A DNA stretch of 64,000 nt from Gremmenia infestans (lineage: Eukaryota > Ascomycota > Leotiomycetes > Helotiales > Hamatocanthoscyphaceae), in assembly GCA_032629725.1 (NCBI GenBank), contig JAFEVB010000022.1:310001-374000 (forward strand). Direction: 5' to 3'. Positions 1 through 12,217 of the stretch are shown here, in pieces. A program made the position numbers and the translations under genes. Under the pieces are notes generated by a model that did no database searches, had not been told where the DNA came from, and saw only the letters and a list, made by a program, of their open reading frames with translations. The first letter of the stretch is position 1; every line of letters begins with the position of its first letter.

Positions 1-3000
1 TTGCTTGTCTTCTTAGATATGTATCCTTTTGATCGTTTTAAATATACTGGAAAGATAAGGGGATCAGGTGATTTTAGTTACATTACTATTTTTATGCGAG
101 GGTCGATTTGCTGTGAATTTCAGAGATACTATATGATCATAGGACTTGGTTACTAGGACGGTTCCGGCAGACTCGTGAAAGAAGTCGTTGATCTCCTGGA
201 ATTATCCATGCAATGTTCTCAGCTTTATTGTCCTCGCTGCAGCATTGTACATGTCAATCCACCAATTTTGACTGCATGCAATACACCGCAAAACAGTAAT
301 CATTACCGCATATCCTGTCTGTTTAATTTCCTTTCTATATTACAACTGCTTTCTAGTCAGTTTCTATGCTACGTCGTCTTCAACTATAGCGTCTCGATAC
401 TACATAGCACTAATACCTCGGTACCTATTCCGCAGGTCGGGACCGATGCTAATCGGAGACTTGTTTATGGTGAATGCACCTAGATTCTGTGTTTACTTTA
501 CGTCTTAGAAAGTAGTCATGCTATTACCTTGATCCTATGTGATCCCGTTTCACTAGCTTACTTTTCTCTCTTATATAGTAACATTTTCCTAGCGCATATA
601 TTAGCTGACGTCGATTGATTAATTAAGGAACCTTACACAAGGGAAGCTTGCCGATTTCCTAATACTCTATGTTTAAGTCACTTTGTTTAATTTTGCCTTT
701 TACTTCTTACCCCCCTATCGCATTATCTTGTTTCGTCTGCTAATAAAAGAGCCTGAAGACGCCTTCTACACTTATTACTCAAGAGAAGATATGAATAGTT
801 GTATTTCGAACAGCAGTGCTTTGTCATCCATAGTATTTAGAAAAAAATCGGAATGATATAAAGTTAATAGTAAAGAGATTTAGGTTGTGTGGTTTTTATG
901 GCGCTAGGACGGTGGTTTGTTCATGCTGTATTATAAAGGGAAGCGACATGTGTCGGATGGAAAAGGAGGCTGAGAATGACGAACTTGACAGGGGAGAGGA
1001 GTTCGTTGCTGATGGAGACGTTAGGTGTAGTATTTTATACGAATTCTAAAAAAGCCTGTTGGTGTTAGATTATAAGGGGGGGGGGATATGTTGGATTAAA
1101 TGGACGCTGAGAATGGCGAACTCGATGCATATGGGAAAGAAGACAGTATTATCGAAGGGAGGATTGATATATAGTAATTTATACGAATTCCCAAAAATAG
1201 AAGACTTGTTAGAAAGCTATTTTCATATATGTTATATCTTGAATTTGCATGCTGTACTAACGTACTATGTATTTCAAATATTACTATTTCTCTAATATAA
1301 ATAAACTTGGCGTGAAATTCTTTCAAATATAGAAAGTAGTCACAGCTAAGTTGTTAGAAGCATTCTTTGTTTAGAAGCTCTTTGTTGCGGGGAATGAACA
1401 CATGTAAAGTAATATAAATCTCATCTTTATGATAGCAAGAATAACCGGAGCACACTTTTTCCCCTTAAGAATAGATCCACTTGGGGAATATAGGCTGCTT
1501 CGGCCTAGGATACTTTTGGAATAGCGTCTGCACTAGTATGATAAAAATATTTTAACCTATCTGATCCATAGACTGGCTTTATATTCTTTAGACTTTGTAT
1601 TTGCACATATGTTCTAGGATCAGACAGCTAGACAGCCAGACAGCTAACAACGCTTTGTTAAGCTGAGATTTGTATGGCAGCGGTCATATTGTAGAAAGTG
1701 TCTTGCTTTCAAACTTATGTTCATCATCGTCGTCCGGTAAGTGAATCAGCTCTGTCATTCCTCCCTTTAAGTTTCGACTTCAGATGCGTACGGCAGCCTA
1801 TTATGCGTTGTTTCAAAGCATTGATTCGAAGCCAAATCTATCTACTACCTATATCTATAATCAAATTTCTACCTCAGCTGTACCCGATCTTCTCACCATT
1901 CCGTCATCATCAATGTCCCCTCAAATGCTTAGTACTAATAATATGCTATGGATAGCGTCACACTTCCGTCGAATCATCGAAACGAGTCACATCCTCAGTC
2001 GTCTATAATACTCGTCGACAGCAAATTCGCCCAATGATCTCGTCATCAAGTCATAACTTCACAAGTAAGAATACAAAGCCTTTGTTTCACCATCGTCGAC
2101 TTCAGTCAAAGCAGTGGATGAAAGCGCCCAACGTCGATCTGCTATTTCCAACATCTTGGCCTCAGCCTTTTTTCCCCCCTCACATCTATGATCAAACATC
2201 AGCTATTGAACTGTCTTCCGTCCGATTTTCATTAACTAACTAACACTGTCGCGGTCGGCAGGTCCACGCTAAAGCTCCTACACTCTCTACATCGAATTGC
2301 AAAACCCACAACAACCGATAATAGCAGCCCTATTTGTTCTGACACGAGCTCGTCGAAAACCCTCATGCGGCAAAGATTACGAATCTACGAATACATAAAG
2401 TTTATCAACGGTACGAAGAGCGTTTCTATATCCCAGCGGCATCATGTCAATACGGTTCATTACAACCAATCAGGAGCGAGGAATAAGCGAGGCACCTAGT
2501 GGTGTTCTTACTTTGACGAAGTAATACTGTCAAGTGACTATATTTGAAGTTCGAAGACACCCGTGAAAGAAACCCTAGTCTTTGTGCCACGTTTGTGTTT
2601 CTTTGCATTGGTTGCTAGCAGTAAATGTTGTTGTTAACAATTGATACAAAGTCCGCTTTTGGCCAAGTTGCCAATGCTAGTTCATCAAGTGTTTTGAGTC
2701 TGGATACTTTCCCGTATGTTTTCAAGTTTGACGGTGTCGTCACAGTATTGAATAAGTAGTGAAAATGATTGAGCAGCATGGACGGGTCTTGCTAGCGCAC
2801 GACTAGGTCCTAAACTAGGTTTATTTGTCTCACTCTTCTGGAACAAATAATGCATGATGAGTCAACATGCCACTACCCGCGAATCAAAAGGGTTGTACGG
2901 AAAGGGGCAAATGATATATTATTACGTTTGTCTTAATAGCCGATTAAACCTTGATTAGCCAGAGCATTTAATTGGCTTAATTAAAGCGGCCCTAAGCCCT

Positions 3001-3472
3001 TTCCCGAACAGGACCGAGCTTTTATAGCTAGCGCTCCGTCTTTGAGTTTGTGGCTAGCACGTTTGGAGTTTTATAAGCTAGTGTCATAGAAACCTTATAA
3101 GCCCGGCCACCCCTTCTTTGTCTTTATCGAATTTTTATCAAACCCAATTTATACGGCGCGTTGTCGTTGGGTAAAAGCCGCATCTAATAATAAGATTCCA
3201 GATCTGCGACTGACTATGTAATAATTGCCTTTTCTCACTTTTAAATCCTTGCATATGCACGATTGTTACGAAGTATTTGAGACTAATTTTACACGCTTTG
3301 ATTAGATGATTAATATGGGTGGTTTAGTGGATCCAGGGCTAATAAAACCTTTTAATAGGGAATCACGCTAGCATCGACTTGCGACAGCTGGCTTTTCGGC
3401 ATTTCTCTCATACATATCCTGCGACGAAGACCCATCGACACTGCATCCATCGTACGGAGTATTCACTTAAAC
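1..3472. other. gene-poor, TA-rich intergenic region
   Basis: No convincing protein-coding gene was found in this 3.4 kb stretch. The open frames are short, start at arbitrary codons and lack recognisable domains. The left part is rich in TpA-containing words, which suits decayed repeat DNA. It contains a diverged tandem duplication (about 929-1215) and a small GACAGCTA/GACAGCCA repeat near 1623-1650. The last 300 bases lead into the zinc-finger-like gene starting at 3473 and carry one exact TACGGAGTA motif at 3453-3461. Confidence 0.6.
929..1215. repeat. diverged tandem duplication, two copies of about 130-150 bp
   Basis: Two adjacent blocks share the same order of words: an ATTATAA(A/G)GG start, then GGCTGAGAATGACGAACT against CGCTGAGAATGGCGAACT, then GTAGTATTTTATACGAATTC against ATAGTAATTTATACGAATTC, then a short A-run and a GTTGGTGTTAG/CTTGTTAG tail. 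Copy 1 is roughly 929-1060 and copy 2 roughly 1067-1215. Many differences are transitions (for example GACGAACTT against GGCGAACTC), as expected from repeat-induced point mutation in ascomycetes, but this is not proof. Boundaries are approximate, by eye. Confidence 0.55.
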
Positions 3473-6442
3473 ATGAATATCACTACTTCGGATCCTTCGC
3501 AGCACCAACCAGCGATAACAGCTGTGATGCCGAATGAGGCAGAGACGCGGGACGTGGGATTTTCGGGTGTGGACGATGGAGATCCCAAGATCGCGACCGG
3601 CAGCGGCAACGGCAGAGGCACAGCCAGACCCACCAGTACCACCGATCCGATGATGACTGCAGAAGAAAATCGAACGTCACATGATGCAAATGCAAATGCA
3701 AATAAAAGTGCTCACGTGGTCATCAACGGGATCGGGCTTGCAAATGATTCTGCATCCAAGTCAGACGAAACCGTAATTCCTACCGTACCTGCCGTACCTA
3801 CTGCACCTACACAGAACCCGATATCCTCGCTGCCAGTAAGAGAAAATGGCGACTTACCTAGATCAGAAAGCCAAAACCCTCAACATATACACGTACCACA
3901 AATAACACCACCTCCTTCCTCTTCCCTATTCGTAACTCCAGAGAAGGAGAAGCGCCACCTTCATGAAGTCCAGTCCGCCAAAGCCGCTGCCGACTCCATT
4001 AAAATCGATAAAGAGGTTGCCCAGTTGAATGAGCACATCTTAGGGGCTTCTGCAAAAGCACTCCAGAGACTTTTGCGCGAGCACTGGAGAAAATTTCTCT
4101 TTCAGGACGCCAGTTTAAACCATCTAAGCTTTATATTCCGAGCTCTCTTGAAGAATACGTCCGTTGATGTTATGAATCACGTGGGAGATACCCTTGTTTT
4201 CAAAGACCGACTGCTTGACCTTGCTAGTAACAGCGAGGCGGTTGTTCAAAAAGTCCTCCATAATGCAAGCATCCCGGAACTTCTTGCGTGCCTCCCTCCG
4301 CAAGAACTAGACAAGGTCGTTAGCCATCGCTTGAAGACGGCTCCTGCAAAGACTCTTATTACATGGCTGGCCGAGAACGATAGGCTTGGATATCAGATGG
4401 ATGATATCATTGAGGATGGAGAGACTGTTATGCCAAATGTTCCGCACCCCCCATCGAGAGATGTGGAAATGACAAATGGAGGCCCTGCAAAGGGTTTTCA
4501 GCATAGTCCACGTACTGACTCTCCTTTGAATGGATTCACCAATGGAACCCCGCCGACGAACGGACAGCCGCTTATACCGCATGCTTTCTCTGATAATCCC
4601 GTGATAGCTACCCAGGAACGAGAGCGCCACGCCGAATATCTGCGATTGAGAGCTTTGGAACACTACCAGTGGCAACAATACTCGACCACTCCTGGTGCTC
4701 AACGTATGTACTGCCCAAACTGCAGATCCAACTTTTTTGACGTGTCCGGCTTCAACTACCATATATCTAAGAAAGTATGCCACAAAGAGCCAAACGGCTT
4801 CAAATTCTCGTGCCACAGATGTTACCAAGGGTTTAGTACAAAGCAAGGTCAAGAGTATCACTGTAAGAAAGAGGTGTGCGCTGGGAACGATGGTCCACCT
4901 CTAGAAGCACCACCCGGTCCTTCGAGTGTATCTACGCCCCCTCACCCATCTATGGTGCAACAAAATTCGTCGGGTCCTATGCCTTTGTCAGCTCCGACCG
5001 TCCAGTCTAATTATCCGATGCAGACAGTTCCAGGTCCCGGTCCTGCGCCCGTACTTCAAAGTCAAATGCCTGTTCACCAGCCAGCAGTTGCTATACCACG
5101 ACCACCTCTTCATACTCCGGGCAAACGAGAGCCCCTCTCCGACGTTCGTCAGTCTCCGTCTCAGTTAACACCTGAAAAACTTGCAGCTTTACAACAGGAG
5201 CTCCAGGATGAGGATGACAAGTATGCGACGCTTCGTGTTGCGGCACAAGCTCTCCCGGTCGCTTCTGAGAGGGACGCTAGGTTGGTATCTTTAAAAAATG
5301 GGAATGCCTCAAAGAAGTCACAAATTCGTAAGAAGTATGGAGTCAGTCTCCGCCTGCGCGAGAAAGATAAGGCCGCTGCTAGGAACGCAGTATCTATTGC
5401 GACGCCCCCTCCCAACCCACGCCTGAATGCCAGCTCGTACATGGCATCTCCGCCAACTCTTACATCGAGTGCAGGGTCAAGTGCACCAACTACCGGCTTT
5501 TCACCTATCAACGCGACACAACTAAATGGCCCATCTCCATCGAACGGCCTGCCTTATGGACCGCCGCCGTCCAGCCTCCCTCCTCAGCGTCCACCGATGA
5601 CTAATGGGCCGCTTCGACACGCACAAGCAGACCAGCCTTCAGGCAGTGGCTTTGGTATGTTGGTCAACAACACCCACCCCCGATATGCGCCTCATAACCA
5701 AATGACAACTTCAACGTATGCTGAGCAGCAGCGTAATGCCAAGCGTCGGCGATCAGAAGATGACGACGACGGTCGTCGGTCATTCAAGCCATCATTCTAT
5801 TCTAGCCATAGTAATACGCCTTCAAGCACTGCTCCTCCCCGACGATCAAGAATGTCAATGATGGAACTGAGTTCCGAAGATGCTGCGAACAAGTACCCTA
5901 AGAAGTCTTTAGCCCCTGGACAGTCTCAAGTATCTGGTCCCAACAGCAATAGCCCCGCCGGGAGCCCCTTCGAATTCTTGAGCACTGCTCCTGTCAGAAG
6001 AAAATCCGGCACAGCCACTCGTAACGAGGATACACCTATGACAGATGTCAGTACAGGAATACGACCTGAACCCGTCTACATCTCCAGTGAAGATGAAACC
6101 GAGAACGCGCCTGCGCCAGGCCCACCGCGTCCAGCATCGTCCCGCGGCGTCCTACCATCCATCGAAAATATCAGCGCCTCTGATTCTCGCAGAGTAAGTC
6201 TTGACAACCCCGGAATGCTCGCAAGACGTACTAGCGCTCCTCGACGCGGTACTTCTCTTCGCGGTAGTTCTATTCGACGAGCCTTGACGACTGAAGACGA
6301 CGACGGATCAAGCCGTAGCTCTGCTGCCGCGCAAACCGAGCCTTCGGAGGACCCAGAATACAAGGCGCGTAAGTTTGCCGAGCAAGCTCGCATCGCGGAA
6401 GAATTTACGAAGAAGTACGGGAAGGGCGGATTGCGGGGTTAG
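3473..6442 (+). CDS. large protein with a Cys/His zinc-binding module and disordered tail
   Basis: A single exon of 989 codons starts at ATG 3473. Residues 1-160 are low-complexity (Thr/Pro/Asn-rich, with an Asn-Ala repeat). About 165-320 is a helical block rich in Leu and charged residues. At about 412-465 are two C-x2-C...H/C units: CPNC with a following H and C, then CHRC with a following H and C. This resembles two degenerate C2H2 fingers. Residues 480-960 are Pro/Ser/Gln-rich and disordered, with a basic KRRR segment and a hydrophobic-acidic VYISSEDETE stretch that could be a SUMO-interacting motif. The C-terminus (DPEYKARKFAEQARIAEEF) is a charged helix. It looks like a nuclear or chromatin-associated protein of a Pezizomycotina family without an assigned function. 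I do not recognise the gene, and DNA binding is only inferred. Confidence 0.85.
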   Translation: MNITTSDPSQHQPAITAVMPNEAETRDVGFSGVDDGDPKIATGSGNGRGTARPTSTTDPMMTAEENRTSHDANANANKSAHVVINGIGLANDSASKSDETVIPTVPAVPTAPTQNPISSLPVRENGDLPRSESQNPQHIHVPQITPPPSSSLFVTPEKEKRHLHEVQSAKAAADSIKIDKEVAQLNEHILGASAKALQRLLREHWRKFLFQDASLNHLSFIFRALLKNTSVDVMNHVGDTLVFKDRLLDLASNSEAVVQKVLHNASIPELLACLPPQELDKVVSHRLKTAPAKTLITWLAENDRLGYQMDDIIEDGETVMPNVPHPPSRDVEMTNGGPAKGFQHSPRTDSPLNGFTNGTPPTNGQPLIPHAFSDNPVIATQERERHAEYLRLRALEHYQWQQYSTTPGAQRMYCPNCRSNFFDVSGFNYHISKKVCHKEPNGFKFSCHRCYQGFSTKQGQEYHCKKEVCAGNDGPPLEAPPGPSSVSTPPHPSMVQQNSSGPMPLSAPTVQSNYPMQTVPGPGPAPVLQSQMPVHQPAVAIPRPPLHTPGKREPLSDVRQSPSQLTPEKLAALQQELQDEDDKYATLRVAAQALPVASERDARLVSLKNGNASKKSQIRKKYGVSLRLREKDKAAARNAVSIATPPPNPRLNASSYMASPPTLTSSAGSSAPTTGFSPINATQLNGPSPSNGLPYGPPPSSLPPQRPPMTNGPLRHAQADQPSGSGFGMLVNNTHPRYAPHNQMTTSTYAEQQRNAKRRRSEDDDDGRRSFKPSFYSSHSNTPSSTAPPRRSRMSMMELSSEDAANKYPKKSLAPGQSQVSGPNSNSPAGSPFEFLSTAPVRRKSGTATRNEDTPMTDVSTGIRPEPVYISSEDETENAPAPGPPRPASSRGVLPSIENISASDSRRVSLDNPGMLARRTSAPRRGTSLRGSSIRRALTTEDDDGSSRSSAAAQTEPSEDPEYKARKFAEQARIAEEFTKKYGKGGLRG

Positions 6443-9400
6443 AGTTTCTTGGATTTACCAGAGCGTGTTACTATTAGACAAGGACATCACATGATTCATT
6501 GGGAGGGCGTTTGTGGTTTGCTTTGCTCTGCTTTGCTTGTTGGATTATGGCAGCTTTCTTGCGATCATTATTTTTTGCAATTAGGAGTTTGGTAGGGGGG
6601 GGAAGAAGGGGGAGTTTGTCGTCACCGGTTGATCTGGAAATCCATAGTCTGCGAAAGGATAGACTTGCTCTAACGCAAACTTCGCGTTGACTTTTTACTC
6701 CTCCACGCGATAGCATAGAAGGAGCAAAGCGAATAAATATAGATAATTACCAGAATTACTCATGCTGATTAATCAGCTTCTACAAGCCATGATGCGATGC
6801 CTTCCTGCGTATAGCAAATAATATACGGAGTAGCATGATAAATAATCTCAAATAAAAGAATCTCATAAAGTTAATAATACGGTTAATAATATAGTCCTCG
6901 CATGAACCCCCCCCCGTGTTCGTGTCTGATTAACGCCGAGAGTCTATCATTCACGCTGCTTTTGTCGCTTTCGAGCCAATGATAAGACGTGGATCGGGAG
7001 GGGTGGGCTTTCTTTGGCTTGAATTGATTACTGTACTGTACTGTAATGTAATTTACTATGAATAAGACGCGACGTGACGCTACGGTGGTGGATTTATAGA
7101 GGGGCTGTTAGACTTGAAAAAGAGGCGAGTACGAAGTATAGGTCTATCCTCGCGCTGCCGTGGTGGTCTTGGCTTGGTTTAGGGGCTGTGCTGTTTGTAC
7201 TATGCTGTGCGGTGCTGGGCTGGGCTGAAGAGGGAAGGAGGTTGCGAGGAGAGGGAGATATTGTGTACGTGATGGGGGATTGGTGCTTGAAATGCAATGT
7301 GGGGTTCAGGTTTGACGTTGCTGGAATAGTGGAACTAGAAGGGAGGGCGATGAACTATCTACGACGCGTCTCGAGCTCGTGTTTGCGATGATATGTACAA
7401 GCACCTTCTACCTACTCCGTATGCTACGGTAAGTTATGTTTTGTTCTTTTACGCGTGGAAAGTCTCGTCGCGATGGCGTGGGATGATCTTGATAGCAGCG
7501 ACTGCGATAACTACAATAGGGAGAGCTTACTGTAATAGCAAGGGGTATGATAAAGGTAATGTAAGATACCTAGGTACGAATGAAGGGATAGAACCGCCGC
7601 AGAGCTAATCTTCATGCCAGGGAGACGACCTAGCACACCAATCAATCTATCGTCTTCCCCTCGCCATCGTCAGTATGAATCACATCGAATCCCGCGTCTT
7701 TAGCATCGAGCAAGCTGTAAATTGGAGATGGGAACTTGGCTTAGCATGGAAGGATATTCGGAAGGCTATAATATGGGGGTCTACGAAGGAGAGAGCTAGT
7801 GTTGATGTACCCAGAAGGATGTAAAAGGCATGGCCGCAGGGAAAGCATTCGAGCTTCGAGGACATATGAGAGCGTTGTATTGCGTATAAAAGCAGACTCT
7901 ACGGTTCGCAAAACGATATGGAAAGCCGGCGTTGAGGAAATATGGCCCGAAGTGGGGGGGTGCTCTTGTGGTCGCGAAAGCGTTCTATTCTTCGTATTCA
8001 TAGGGGTCTAGTATTCCTCATCTCCGGAGCTCAGGTACGGTAGGCAAGGCAAATCTTTACTTTGGAAGTACGGCGTAAGAATGATAGCCTACTGTCAAGG
8101 CTGTATCTGCTGTCATTTAGCTAGACGTTCAGTGCTGGGGTACGGAATCAGAGGACGTATTTACATTCACTACGGAGTACATGAACTATTAGATCTGTTC
8201 GTGTGATCAATATGGATATGAGTGCCAGAACACATTGGTCAGAACAATATGCTTCTGCGGAATTCTGAACCTTCTGTAAAAGAAAATATTGTTTACTTGT
8301 CTTTCCTGCCTTTATACAAGTTTCTTAACCTTATCCTCTGCCTATATATGCCGCAATACTTTATCCTTGAACTCATAAGACGACGTATTACAATTTCTGA
8401 AGTTTATACTCCCGTTTTGATAGCTAGCCCGTCTGGCCTAAGAAAGCTATATCGACAATGGAGTGAAGTTGCTACTCACACTATTCGTGTATTTGTATTT
8501 TAGCGAAGTGCTGCTGAGCTAGATGTCGATATAAAGATAGGGTTTAAATCAGATGGTTTCATATGTTTGTTACTATACTTCTTTTACTGCTTTCAAGGGG
8601 GTTTTCCGTTTTCTGCCCTATGGCTGGTATTAACAGATGAAAGATACGTATAGCTAGTAGGTGTCAAGGACGTCGAGTTTCCTTTGTCCTTCGCCTGTGA
8701 CTTTTCGCCAACGTGAGTCACCTGTAACTAATGAGTTGTTGTCAATGTTACGAGAATGCCGTTCGGTCAAAGAAAAGCATTAGAGAATTCTTCTAAGTAA
8801 CTTTCTTACACTGCGCCGTAAGTAACTAATGTATTCCTAGCGTTCTCACCTTGAATTTTAAAAGGCGTACTCTGCACAATGGACCTCTCCTACTATCTGC
8901 TTATAGCGCCTTTTTTTCTTCAAGTGAGGCTTTGGTCGAGGCTATATACTTAAAGATCTCCGTATGTTCTATTTGCATCTTCGCAACTTCCAGGAATCAT
9001 TGCCTCGGGTGGTGTGGCTTTTAGCACGGGAGCTGTCTATAGTGTGAGTATTATTCGTATTTTCTGCCCTCTTGTACTAAGTAAACTACATATCCTCAGA
9101 TAATTCGTAAATCATGATGGGCTGTCTAATACCTATAAGCTAGTAATTGATACGAGAATTAATTAAGCATAATCCGTATTCCCCACGTCTCTGACCATCA
9201 ATAAATAACATCCAAAGAATCAAAAGTCGTCGATCGGGCCGATTAATTAACCAACACAGAAAATACCTAACAGCCATGTCATGATGCCCAACGACCCTAA
9301 CGACCACCCCGCTGTATATTGTTGGATAGTTGCATTTTGCGGTTAATGCGCTCTCGCTCGCGGTTGATTTATAGCAACGCACTGCACATCTCACTAAAAC

Positions 9401-10738
9401 AACACAAAACAACACATCAATCAAGATCAAGCCCGCAAATCCAGTACGCGGTACAGTATTAGCTCAACTCCACTTTTCCCAAAGTCCGACTACGTAGTTT
9501 AGGGGCAATTTCAGCAACCCTGAAGGCTACAGTAGGTCTACAGGACACAAATACCTCATCGTGGATTCAAACTCCACTCGATCCACCTTTCCTCATTCGC
9601 AACGCACCTTTCTCCAAGCCTAGTGCTGCAAGGCTGAGCGCATTGAATACGGGATCGAGATCCATGACTACAGAAAAGTACTCCGGACTCCGGACTGATT
9701 TCGCTGTATGGAGGGGACGTTACTATACTGTACTGTACTGTACGCATACTGCAGCATTTGCTGGATTTGTACGGAGGATGTAGATCGTGATCTGGGGTGA
9801 ACCGGGCAGGCACCCCGCTCCGTCCCCCTTTTTACTCTGTAGTTTTGAGATTGGAGATCGAGTGGAGGTTAGAGAAGGAGGTGGGTGGGTAGTGGGGGCC
9901 GTAGCCGTACTAACGAAACGATTGTTTGTCCACTATCTTCCGTACTGTACTATGAGAGTTTAGTGATATAGGAAAATTCACGTTTATCTCATAATCGCAC
10001 GCTTTTGGCGCTTGAGCTGGGAGGATGTTGATATTCAAACAAACCGTCGACCGATTTTATTTTTATTTTTTAAGGATAGATGTCATCATGATGGAAAGAA
10101 GCATGAGGTAGGATGAAGTGAAAGGATTGCCAGGAATCTGATATGTGGCTAGGAAAGCTGTTAAAGATGTAAGTTTTGCAAGTGAAAGTGAATAGTTTAT
10201 TTTTATGATTCAATGTAATCACAATCAAACTGGTTGCTGTCAAATCTGTATTGCTGTCATTTATCGTGCAGCTTATTTCGTATTTCGATTCTGGATATTA
10301 CATATCACGTCTATGATCCACCTTAAGGATTCTCTAGAGAATGCTTGGGTCAAATTTTTAAGACACTTGGTCTACTCATAACTGTGTTCGCTGCTTTCTT
10401 GTTTCTAGCTGAGCCTTTTAAGAGTATGCATCATGAGTCTTATACTCGGCTGGCTGCTGCGGTCGTCGACATCTCGACTACGCCGCAAGGCTTTCAGAAA
10501 TCAGAGCAGTTTTTGATTCACTACCCAGATAACCCACATCCCCAATGCACCTTCCCAATTTGATCAGCTTTTTATGTGTTCTGCACATCTTACAGTTATT
10601 AATCACGCATGATACAACCCATCCGCATACTCATAGTGCTAAATATATCAGATACTGAGAATTTTATAAACGAAACACTGTCTTGACCATCCAAAAACAA
10701 ACTTCTGTTTCCATCTACTCTCCATCCGAGCCAATGAT
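6443..10738. other. gene-poor intergenic region
   Basis: No gene could be supported over 4.3 kb. Short open frames (for example 7074-7391 + and 10345-10563 +) have no domain, no matching splice partner and, in the second case, no ATG at the 5' end. The region has TACTG-type short tandem runs at about 7029-7050 and 9722-9742. It also has three exact copies of TACGGAGTA or its reverse complement (6824-6832, 7413-7421, 8171-8179). Confidence 0.5.
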
Positions 10739-11404
10739 TCACCCCGCAACATACTGCGGCTGTCTTTTATGCCGCCGTCCAAATAGTTGTATTCTTCCGG
10801 GTACAGGACCCGCATTTGGCTTCTCCTTCATTGACCCGGGTTTAGACTGCTCTTTCGCTACTGGCGGGTTGTAGGCTTTGCTCTGTTGATCCTGAGGACG
10901 TGGGGTTCGGTCCTTTTCCCCAGCGCGGGGTGAGGCATTTGACTTTTCGGAAACTCGGCCTAATGTAGGCTCCCTTTGCGAATATCCTACCTCAACGGAA
11001 CCCGGGTTCGAATGATCCTGTCCTAAGTTTTGCTGTTCGGCTGCTGCTCCGTTCTTCTTGGGCTGGGAAGGAGAGTCGTCCTCTGGTGAAGAATTTGCAT
11101 TTGTTGGAATTTGACCTTTTGCTGAGTCGGACGCGAACATGGGTGGCTCAGAATTCCGAGGCGATTTGAAGGAGTCTTCTCGAGCCTTTTTGATGGCGGC
11201 AATCATTGCACTGTCTGATGGTCCATCTTTGGGGGCTACTGAAGGTACATCTCTAAGGGCAATCTGCTCCGGAGCCTCAAGTGTCAAATCCAATCTCGAC
11301 TCAAGTGCTCCATTCTGGAGGCTGTCAGGCAGCGGAACTGGAGCAGATAGGACTACTGTAAGCGACAGGAGAAACATAGTGAGGTAGTTCATTCGAAAAA
11401 CCAT
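10739..11404 (-). CDS. small secreted cysteine-free protein
   Basis: A single exon of 221 codons starts at ATG 11404; a second Met at residue 5 is an equally good start. Residues 1-21 form a clear signal peptide (hydrophobic LTMFLLSLTVVLS, then Ala-Pro). The rest is Pro/Ser/Lys/Gln-rich, predicted disordered, and has no cysteine. The C-terminus ends in a basic cluster, RRHKR, followed by seven residues. Lys-Arg is the recognition pair of the Kex2 protease, so the tail could be cleaved during secretion; this is inference. No domain is recognised. Without cysteines it is not a classic disulphide-rich effector. Confidence 0.7.
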   Translation of the reverse strand: MVFRMNYLTMFLLSLTVVLSAPVPLPDSLQNGALESRLDLTLEAPEQIALRDVPSVAPKDGPSDSAMIAAIKKAREDSFKSPRNSEPPMFASDSAKGQIPTNANSSPEDDSPSQPKKNGAAAEQQNLGQDHSNPGSVEVGYSQREPTLGRVSEKSNASPRAGEKDRTPRPQDQQSKAYNPPVAKEQSKPGSMKEKPNAGPVPGRIQLFGRRHKRQPQYVAG

Positions 11405-12217
11405 GCGTGGACAGCGTTCTAAAAGTAGAAAGTAAGCTACTGCTAATCACATGAAGAAAAGTGAACAAGACAAACCATTCACAGCATTAGATATATCGGG
11501 TAGCTGTATGAGAGTTAACAATATCTGCTTGACCATTGTGGAGGACATTTTCGTTGATGACTGAGTTGATAATTTGATAGGATTGATTATCCGGAGTGTG
11601 CCTCCGGTACGAGGATCACCAAGATATCTAAGATACCTATGAAGAATGCTACCGCAATTGACGAGAATTCTCAAAGAACTTTAAATCAAGCAATTGGGAC
11701 CCCAGGATCTGGATGCTCTGAAACAAGGTGAAAGGTCAGCGGAGTGAGAGGAAACTAAGTTCACTCCGGAATGAAGATATGAGTAACGGGCTACCAAGCG
11801 TCTAATAAAGTTGCTTCAAGAGAACTGATTGTCGAGAAAAGGTCTGACTTTTGGGTAAAAGGCTCTGACCTCCAAGAATGTTCCCTAGGAACAAACCTAA
11901 AGTCATTTGTTGTCTGAAGGACATGAGGGCGAAAATGAACGCCAATTATCTTCCGCATAGAAAATTCAATATATCCCGATAAGATTTCAAGAGAGATGAG
12001 GCGTTCAGAACTAAGCACTATGTCAAGAAAAATAATTACAGAAGCTCGTTAGTGACTGCCGTCGAAAAATATATTTGCGCCAAGCATTTTCAGCCGGATT
12101 TCCACCACATGAATAATTAGACTTTTCTTCCCACCAATTCAAAATGCATCCGGCTCCCCCTTCCAAGAGACTCTAATCGCTTGATGATGCTCCGTTGTCT
12201 AGTAAGCAGTTATCACA
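11405..12217. other. intergenic region between divergent genes
   Basis: This is the shared upstream region of the secreted protein (minus) and the Dus4-type gene (plus). Minus-strand frames at 11447-11674 and 11791-12018 are short and have no recognisable features. No other element was seen. Confidence 0.5.

Noticed and set aside
4307..4861. Antisense frame of 184 codons inside the zinc-finger-like gene
   Set aside because: The plus-strand frame is uninterrupted for 989 codons with a Cys/His module; the antisense has no recognisable feature.
7074..7391. 105-codon plus-strand frame with a hydrophobic stretch
   Set aside because: No supporting domain, splice partner or conserved ending; Trp/Gly-rich composition suggests chance translation of G-rich DNA.
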